Below are positions 58,970 through 64,000 of a stretch of 64,000 bases of DNA, one piece after another (positions within the stretch are counted from its first letter, which is position 1; the number at the start of each line of letters is the position of its first letter). Made by a program: the position numbers and the translations under genes. The stretch comes from Bacteroides sp. M10 (GTDB lineage Bacteria; Bacteroidota; Bacteroidia; Bacteroidales; Bacteroidaceae): NCBI RefSeq assembly GCF_014334015.1, contig NZ_CP060488.1, forward strand, positions 3,678,501 through 3,742,500. Reading direction: 5' to 3'. The notes under the pieces were generated by a model. That model worked only from the letters and a program-made list of their open reading frames with translations. It made no database searches and was not told the origin of the DNA.

Positions 58970-59671
58970 ATGATAGAAGATAATGTTGAATTCTTGAGTT
59001 CTGATTTCGAACAGATTAAGAAACGGAAGGATGGCGGAAAAGAATATTGGTCGTCAAGGGATTTATGTGCTGTATTAGGATATAGTACATATCAAAAATT
59101 CACTCGTATTATAAACAAAGCCATTGCGATAGCCAATAATAAAGGATTTAATGTATCGGAGCATTTTAACCAAACGGTTGAAATGGTTAAGGTTGGTTCT
59201 GGCTCTTTTCGCAAGGTGGAAAATATCCATTTATCTCGTATCGCTTGCTTGATTATTGCGGAAAATGCAGATGGAAAGAAGCCACAAGTACAAATGGCAA
59301 GAGAATATTTCAAGCAAGAGATATCTACTCCTGAATCAATTAATAATAGTCTATCTGCTAATATTTTATTATATAAAACAGGACAAGGGGAAGTGCGTAT
59401 AGAGGTAGTCTTCAATAGTGAAACATTCTGGATGTCGCAGAAGCGCATGGCTGATTTGTTTGGGGTAGATGTACGAACCATCAATTATCATCTTGGTCAG
59501 ATTTACGAAACAGGCGAACTCACTAAAGAGGCAACTATCCGAAAAATTGGGATAGTTCAGTCAGAGGGAGAACGAGAAGTGGAACGCACACCACTGTTTT
59601 ATAATTTGGACGTTATCATAGCTGTGGGCTATCGTGTAAATAGCTACCAAGCTACTCAGTTTAGAATATGG
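58970..59671 (+). pseudogene. 5' part of a BRO-N/RhuM gene interrupted by the RIT element
   Basis: 234 codons up to the interruption. Residues 1-125 resemble the DinD/BRO-N domain (WSSRDLCAVLGYSTYQKF, VKVGSGSFRKVENIHLSRIA). Residues 135-234 are the RhuM N-terminal half (FWMSQKRMADLFGVDVRTIN, GYRVNSYQATQFRIW). The frame resumes at 63168 with ATSVLKEMIVKGF. Joined, the protein would be 464 residues. RhuM proteins are linked to virulence loci and toxin-like roles but are not understood. Translation now reads two residues into the element and stops. Confidence 0.85.
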
Positions 59672-59793
59672 TTATGAAGAGTTGGAGATTATGTAATGTT
59701 AGATTTATAAATAGTTGTAATATAGCATTTAGATTATAGATTTCTTTGCATAATATTGTCGGGGGTAATGTTGCTCCCACTAATATTATATAT

Positions 59794-61068
59794 ATGAGTC
59801 ATATTAATCGAACATTACCTCAAACGACTCAAGTCAGTCGTTTGATTGAAGAAGCTACGTGTTACCTTCATCAAAAGGGCTTGAAAAAAAGTACTATTAA
59901 GTCTGTGACAGACACATGGAAAATGTTGATTCCATATATGGAAGAACACAATATCCAATTTTATTCATCTCAAATAGGGGAAAAGTATATTGCACATAAA
60001 CTTGAGAAAGTTGGAATAGACTTTTCCTATGAATGGGGACAAACAGTAAAATCAAGGATTGGATGGCTGACGGAGTATATGCAAACGGGAGTAATAAAAA
60101 AGAGAATAAAATTATCCCCGTCCTTTGCCAGTGAAATTGGTCGGCATCTTTTGAACTTTTTGTACCATAAAACGAATAGTGGACGGTTCTCGAACTATAC
60201 GATAGAGCATGATAGGTATTATCTATCCATATTTCTTGATTATATGAACAAGCATGATGTCATTCGATTATCTTCTCTAACGATTGAAGTTATCAACAAC
60301 TTTTTATCCTCACTTGACATTAGTAAGAAGTCTCTCCGACATCATGTAATCAGAGAATTGCGGCTTTATTTGCGCTATTTGCATGAGAATGACTTGATAG
60401 CAATAAATCTTTCTCGTCTGTTGCCAACAGATGCATATAGGCAAATGGAGCGGTTACCATCTATATATACAAGAGAAGAAATCAACACCGTCTGTTCTTC
60501 TATTGACAGGTGCGACCCATTAGGGAAAAGAGACTTTGCCATATTAATGCTCTTATCCAGATATGGATTGAGGGCATCAGATATATGTGGCTTGACTTTC
60601 AGTAATCTGAATTGGGATGAATGTAACATACACCTTACACAATATAAGACAAAAAAGCCGATAGAGTTGCCATTGACAGGAGAAGTTGGAGAGGCTATTA
60701 TAGACTATCTTCAGTCAGGCCGACCTGAATGTGACGATTGCCATGTATTTGTTCAGGGAATATCTCCGTTCAGACCAGTTACGACAGAAGGAGTGTATGA
60801 GATCGTAAAGAAAGTATTCCGTAATGCTGGTATAGATACCTCCGGTCGAAAGCAAGGACCACATGCGCTTAGACATAGTCTTGCAACTATCTTATTAAAA
60901 GAAAAGGTTGTTTTGCCTGTAATAACGGGAATCCTCGGTCATAAAGATAGTGAAAGCACAAAGCTGTACCTTCGGCTTGATATTGAAAGTCTGAAGCAAT
61001 GCGCTCTTGATGTGCCACCGGTAGCAGATGGATTCTATATGCAAAATGGAGGGCATTTCTATGAGTAA
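59794..61068 (+). CDS. ritA: RIT recombinase A
   Basis: 424 residues from the ATG at 59794 (MSHINRTLPQ); a TTG reading sixteen codons longer is possible. Catalytic Arg in SRYGLRASDICG, HALRHSLAT, LGHKDSEST and Tyr in KLYLRL. An extended N-terminal part precedes the core-binding domain, as in the first recombinase of RIT trios. Its stop overlaps ritB. All three likely work together to move the element. Confidence 0.88.
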   Translation: MSHINRTLPQTTQVSRLIEEATCYLHQKGLKKSTIKSVTDTWKMLIPYMEEHNIQFYSSQIGEKYIAHKLEKVGIDFSYEWGQTVKSRIGWLTEYMQTGVIKKRIKLSPSFASEIGRHLLNFLYHKTNSGRFSNYTIEHDRYYLSIFLDYMNKHDVIRLSSLTIEVINNFLSSLDISKKSLRHHVIRELRLYLRYLHENDLIAINLSRLLPTDAYRQMERLPSIYTREEINTVCSSIDRCDPLGKRDFAILMLLSRYGLRASDICGLTFSNLNWDECNIHLTQYKTKKPIELPLTGEVGEAIIDYLQSGRPECDDCHVFVQGISPFRPVTTEGVYEIVKKVFRNAGIDTSGRKQGPHALRHSLATILLKEKVVLPVITGILGHKDSESTKLYLRLDIESLKQCALDVPPVADGFYMQNGGHFYE

Positions 61069-62050
61069 TCTACTTTTTGAGAGCATTATGGCTCAGCATT
61101 TTACTGAGTTCATAAAACTGAAAAGAAATCTGGGGTATAAGTATAGCACCGCAGAATATCTTATTAGAGAATTTGACACATTCCTCGTACGCAAAAAGAT
61201 TACATATCCAATATTGACAAAAGAAATCTTTGACGAATGGATGACAAGGCGGAAACATGAATCAGGTTCGACATATAAAGGACGTTGCACCGTAGTCATG
61301 CAGTTCGTCCAATATATGTCAGATATTGGCAAACCATGCTATATTCCAAGAATGCCCAATATAAAAGTAAATGGTTTTACAGCCCACATCTTTACAGAAG
61401 AGGAAATAGACCGTTTCTTCACTGCATGTGACAACCTTATTTTACACAGTCTGAAAATGAATTCGGCAATTATTATGCTTCCTGCCATCTTTCGTTTGTT
61501 GTATGGAACCGGCATAAGGGTAACAGAAGCTATCCGTCTGAAAAACTGTGATGTCAACCTTGAAGAAAAATATATAGTCCTGCACGATACAAAAAGTCGT
61601 AAAGACAGATTGGTTCCCATCTCAGACTCCGTGGCTACTGTATGTCGTGAATATAAGAGTTATCGGGAGCGGCTGCCTATAATCGCGGATAAGGAGTATT
61701 TTTTTCTTGCTTTATCTGGAAAACCATGTGCGAGTGACGGCACAATTTATTTCTGGTTCAGGACAATACTCAAAAATGCTGGCATACCTCACAATGGTAG
61801 ACATCAAGGACCACGTGTGCATGATCTCAGACATACCTTCAGCGTACACTCATTGATGAAAATGCATCATGAAGGAGGCGACCTATATTGCTCGCTTCCA
61901 ATACTCTCAACATACTTGGGACACAGTTCGATACAGTCTACAAATAACTATGTAAGGTTATGTGAAAGTATGTATCCGGACTTGATACAACGCATAGATA
62001 TAGAAAGCATGAATGTCTATCCAAATCTATACAAAGATGAAACCGACTGA
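61061..62050 (+). CDS. ritB: RIT recombinase B
   Basis: 329 residues from the ATG at 61061, chosen because GGAGGG lies just upstream. An earlier in-frame Met at 61028 gives a 41-base overlap instead of 8. Catalytic Arg in GTGIRVTEAI, HDLRHTFSV, LGHSSIQST and Tyr in NNYVRL. Translationally coupled between ritA and ritC. Confidence 0.88.
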   Translation: MSNLLFESIMAQHFTEFIKLKRNLGYKYSTAEYLIREFDTFLVRKKITYPILTKEIFDEWMTRRKHESGSTYKGRCTVVMQFVQYMSDIGKPCYIPRMPNIKVNGFTAHIFTEEEIDRFFTACDNLILHSLKMNSAIIMLPAIFRLLYGTGIRVTEAIRLKNCDVNLEEKYIVLHDTKSRKDRLVPISDSVATVCREYKSYRERLPIIADKEYFFLALSGKPCASDGTIYFWFRTILKNAGIPHNGRHQGPRVHDLRHTFSVHSLMKMHHEGGDLYCSLPILSTYLGHSSIQSTNNYVRLCESMYPDLIQRIDIESMNVYPNLYKDETD

Positions 62051-63053
62051 TTTTAGTAAGTATTTATCGGATTACTTGAGTAAGTATCTCCCGGGAGAAA
62101 GAGGTATGAGTCACAATAGCATACTGGCTTATCGAGATACTTTCATACTACTGATACGGTATTACAAAGATGCAAAACACATCTCTGTTAATAAGCTGAC
62201 TATGGATAAGCTGACACGGAAAGATATCGTGGCATTCCTTGATTGGCTCCAAAATGAAAATAAATGCTCGGATAGTACAAGAAATGCAAGGTTGGCTGCT
62301 CTCAGATCGTTCTTCTCGTATGTCGGATATGAAGATCCCACCTTCTTGAATGAAGGACTGAAAATCCACACAATACCACTAAAAAAGACAGGGAGAAAGT
62401 CTATTAACTACCTCACGGTTGATGGAATCAGGCTTTTATTGAAACAGCCTAATCTTCTGACAAAAAGCGGAAGACGTGATATGGCACTGCTATCTCTCAT
62501 GTATGATACAGGCGCAAGAGTGCAAGAAATAGCTGACTTGACCGTTGAATGTCTTCGGTTGACAAAACCTTATACGATAAGAATGATGGGAAAAGGGCAA
62601 AAAGTCAGAATAGTACCATTAATAGAACAGCAAGTCCTACATTTGCAAAGGTACATGGCTGATGAATGTCTTTTTGATTCTAAGAAAGCAAAGATGCCAT
62701 TATTTTCAAGCGGATGTGGCAGAAAACTGACACGTAGTGGTATCTCTTACATACTAAATAAATATGTATCAAAAGCAAGAGTTGAGAGTGCAACGCTGAT
62801 ACCCGAAAAGGTTTCTTGCCATTCTTTACGACACTCAAGAGCGATGCATTTGCTTCAGGCAGATGTGCCTCTGATATATATCAGAGACCTACTTGGACAC
62901 GAGTCAGTCGTTACAACGGAAATTTATGCAAGAGTTGATTCAAAACGTAAACGGGAAGTCATAACAAATGCTTTTGTTCCAACATCTGAAGAACCAAATG
63001 AACCTGTTTGGCTAAAAGACACGAATCTACTGGATTGGCTTAAAAGCCTATAA
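62037..63053 (+). CDS. ritC: RIT recombinase C
   Basis: 338 residues from the ATG at 62037, overlapping ritB by 14 bases; an in-frame Met at 62013 is possible. Catalytic Arg in YDTGARVQEIAD, HSLRHSRAM, LGHESVVTT and Tyr in EIYARV. Last gene of the trio, followed by a terminator. Confidence 0.88.
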   Translation: MKPTDFSKYLSDYLSKYLPGERGMSHNSILAYRDTFILLIRYYKDAKHISVNKLTMDKLTRKDIVAFLDWLQNENKCSDSTRNARLAALRSFFSYVGYEDPTFLNEGLKIHTIPLKKTGRKSINYLTVDGIRLLLKQPNLLTKSGRRDMALLSLMYDTGARVQEIADLTVECLRLTKPYTIRMMGKGQKVRIVPLIEQQVLHLQRYMADECLFDSKKAKMPLFSSGCGRKLTRSGISYILNKYVSKARVESATLIPEKVSCHSLRHSRAMHLLQADVPLIYIRDLLGHESVVTTEIYARVDSKRKREVITNAFVPTSEEPNEPVWLKDTNLLDWLKSL

Positions 63054-63073
63054 ATTATGTAGAGTAAAATGTA

Positions 63074-63107
63074 GAAAGGACCGGGCTGCTAATAGTACGG
63101 TCCTTTC
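63074..63107 (+). terminator. Terminator of the RIT operon
   Basis: GAAAGGACCG (63074-63083) pairs exactly with 63098-63107 over a 14-base loop, followed by TCTTT. Confidence 0.7.
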
Positions 63108-63139
63108 TCTTTACATAATCTCCGACTCTTCATAACCAA

Positions 63140-63163
63140 ATTTATGTGCAGCAGCACATAAAT
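63140..63163. repeat. 24-bp palindrome between the RIT right end and RhuM
   Basis: ATTTATGTGC (63140-63149), loop AGCA, and the exact inverted GCACATAAAT (63154-63163). It is absent at the left junction, and leaving it out restores the RhuM frame. Confidence 0.75.
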
Positions 63164-63167
63164 CTGG

Positions 63168-63860
63168 GCAACATCTGTTCTTAAAGAAATGATAGTTAAA
63201 GGCTTTGTTTTGGATGATGAACGTTTGAAACAAGGAAAATATTTTGGTAAAGATTATTTTGATGACTTATTGGAGCGTATCCGGGAAATACGGGCTTCTG
63301 AACGTCGATATTATCAAAAAATCACTGATGTATATGCAGAATGTAGTTCCGATTATGATCCTAAGGCCGAGACGACTCAGCTATTCTTTAAAATGGTGCA
63401 AAATATGATGCATTGGGCGGTTACTCATCAAACTGCTGCTGAAATCGTATATACAAGAGCAGATGCAGAAATGCCTCATATGGGACTTACTACATGGAAA
63501 AATGCACCGGAAGGAAGAGTTCAAAAGTCAGATACGATTATCGCAAAGAATTATTTATCGGATAAAGAAGTAATCTCTTTAAACCGTCTGACAACCTCGT
63601 TTCTTGATTTGGCAGAAGCACGTGCGGAACGTCAGATAATTTCTACTATGGAAGACTGGAAAAAACAATTGGATGATTTCCTGACTGTATATGGCTATGA
63701 CAAATTTCATGATTCTCGTATCATTTCTGCTGAACAAGCAAAGGAAAAAGCGTATGCTGAATATGACAAATTTCGCTTGATTCAAGATAAAGAATATCTT
63801 TCAGATTTCGATAAGGAAATTAAGTTATGGAAAGAAAAGGGATTGTTTGATAACGAATAA
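63168..63860 (+). pseudogene. 3' part of the interrupted BRO-N/RhuM gene
   Basis: 230 codons continuing RhuM: KGFVLDDERLKQGKYFGKDY, then RIREIRASERRYYQKITDVY and a C-terminal coiled coil (KLWKEKGLFDNE). It is in frame with the 5' part ending at 59671. A Met at 63189 could start a fragment, but there is no promoter or ribosome site of note. The sequence is otherwise undamaged, so the interruption seems recent. Confidence 0.85.
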
Positions 63861-63863
63861 AAT

Positions 63864-63903
63864 AAAGTCTCAACCGATAGCACTTCTATCCAGTTGAGAC
63901 TTT
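63864..63903. terminator. Bidirectional terminator after RhuM
   Basis: AAAGTCTCAAC (63864-63874) pairs exactly with GTTGAGACTTT (63893-63903), followed by further Ts on the plus strand. Confidence 0.7.
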
Positions 63904-63907
63904 TCGT

Positions 63908-64000
63908 TTATTTACCTCTATCCAAAAACTTCTGTACTATTAACGCTATACTAATCTCCAAAGCAACCATAAGAATACAACCAATAGCAGCCTTCCAAAT
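63908..64000 (-). CDS. C-terminal end of a probable membrane protein, start outside window
   Basis: 30 codons to a stop at 63908-63910 with a hydrophobic stretch (AAIGCILMVALEISIALIV) and a short polar tail (QKFLDRGK). Convergent with the RhuM remnant, sharing the terminator. Too short to assign. Confidence 0.4.
   Translation of the reverse strand: MWKAAIGCILMVALEISIALIVQKFLDRGK

Larger units (their letters stand above)
59670..63137 (+). mobile_element. RIT element (three tyrosine recombinases in trio)
   Basis: Inverted ends of 27 bases at 59670-59696 and 63111-63137 differ at one position; the left begins GGTTATGAAGAGT. Inside are three overlapping tyrosine recombinase genes in one operon and a terminator, the defining content of RIT elements. 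It splits a BRO-N/RhuM gene, and codons on both sides reading Ile-Trp (ATATGG at 59666, ATCTGG at 63162) suggest a 6-base duplication with one mismatch. An extra 24-base palindrome lies between the right end and the resumed gene. Confidence 0.85.

Overview
The window looks like a Bacteroides chromosome, probably of the B. thetaiotaomicron/ovatus/fragilis group. The evidence is many TAnnTTTG-type -7 boxes, weak Shine-Dalgarno signals, a CepA-like class A beta-lactamase, an ErmF methyltransferase, BT4734/VirE-type proteins and CTnDOT-like integrases. Species cannot be fixed from the sequence alone. No rRNA, tRNA or CRISPR array was recognised.

Positions 1-11.9 kb are mostly ordinary chromosome. 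They carry a MATE transporter (5' end outside the window), a long RluA-type pseudouridine synthase, an SGNH hydrolase, a MaoC-like hydratase, a choloylglycine-hydrolase-family enzyme, a MarC-family membrane protein, a VOC-GNAT-GNAT fusion, the beta-lactamase, a SWIM-domain protein and an MNT-HEPN protein. From 12 to 19.8 kb come a primase-helicase-PLD protein of the TOTE conflict type, a DUF4143-type ATPase preceded by 33-bp-period repeats, a scar of a second MNT-HEPN copy, and a BT4734/VirE-family primase-helicase. The last lies behind a dense array of GAAACT/AGTTTC palindromes and is bracketed by 19-bp inverted repeats.

Positions 20-32.9 kb hold a type I restriction-modification locus (hsdR-hsdM-hsdS) with its own tyrosine recombinase and silent specificity cassettes. 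An exact 80-bp inverted repeat predicts inversion of about 2.5 kb and exchange of the second target-recognition domain. Behind it lie remnants of another hsdR/hsdS, a DUF1016 nuclease and an SF1 helicase-nuclease. A housekeeping patch follows (33.1-35.5 kb: alcohol dehydrogenase, a phosphatase-like protein lacking its catalytic cysteine, and a SpoU methyltransferase). An orphan HipB-like regulator and an ATPase lead into a second type I locus (38.0-47.3 kb) with two tandem hsdM genes, an hsdS, a recombinase, an extra array of recognition domains in direct orientation, and hsdR.

At the stop codon of that hsdR sits a roughly 6-kb, G+C-richer mobilizable element (47.26-53.31 kb): integrase, accessory HTH protein, candidate oriT, MobV relaxase, ermF inside a cassette-like unit, and a MORN-repeat lipoprotein or secreted protein. 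After it come a frameshifted DUF262/HNH protein and a large membrane-associated YobI-type NTPase. The window ends with a BRO-N/RhuM gene split by a complete RIT element (three overlapping tyrosine recombinases, 59.67-63.14 kb). Overall, 20-64 kb is a defence and mobile-element island with at least two loci built to vary restriction specificity.
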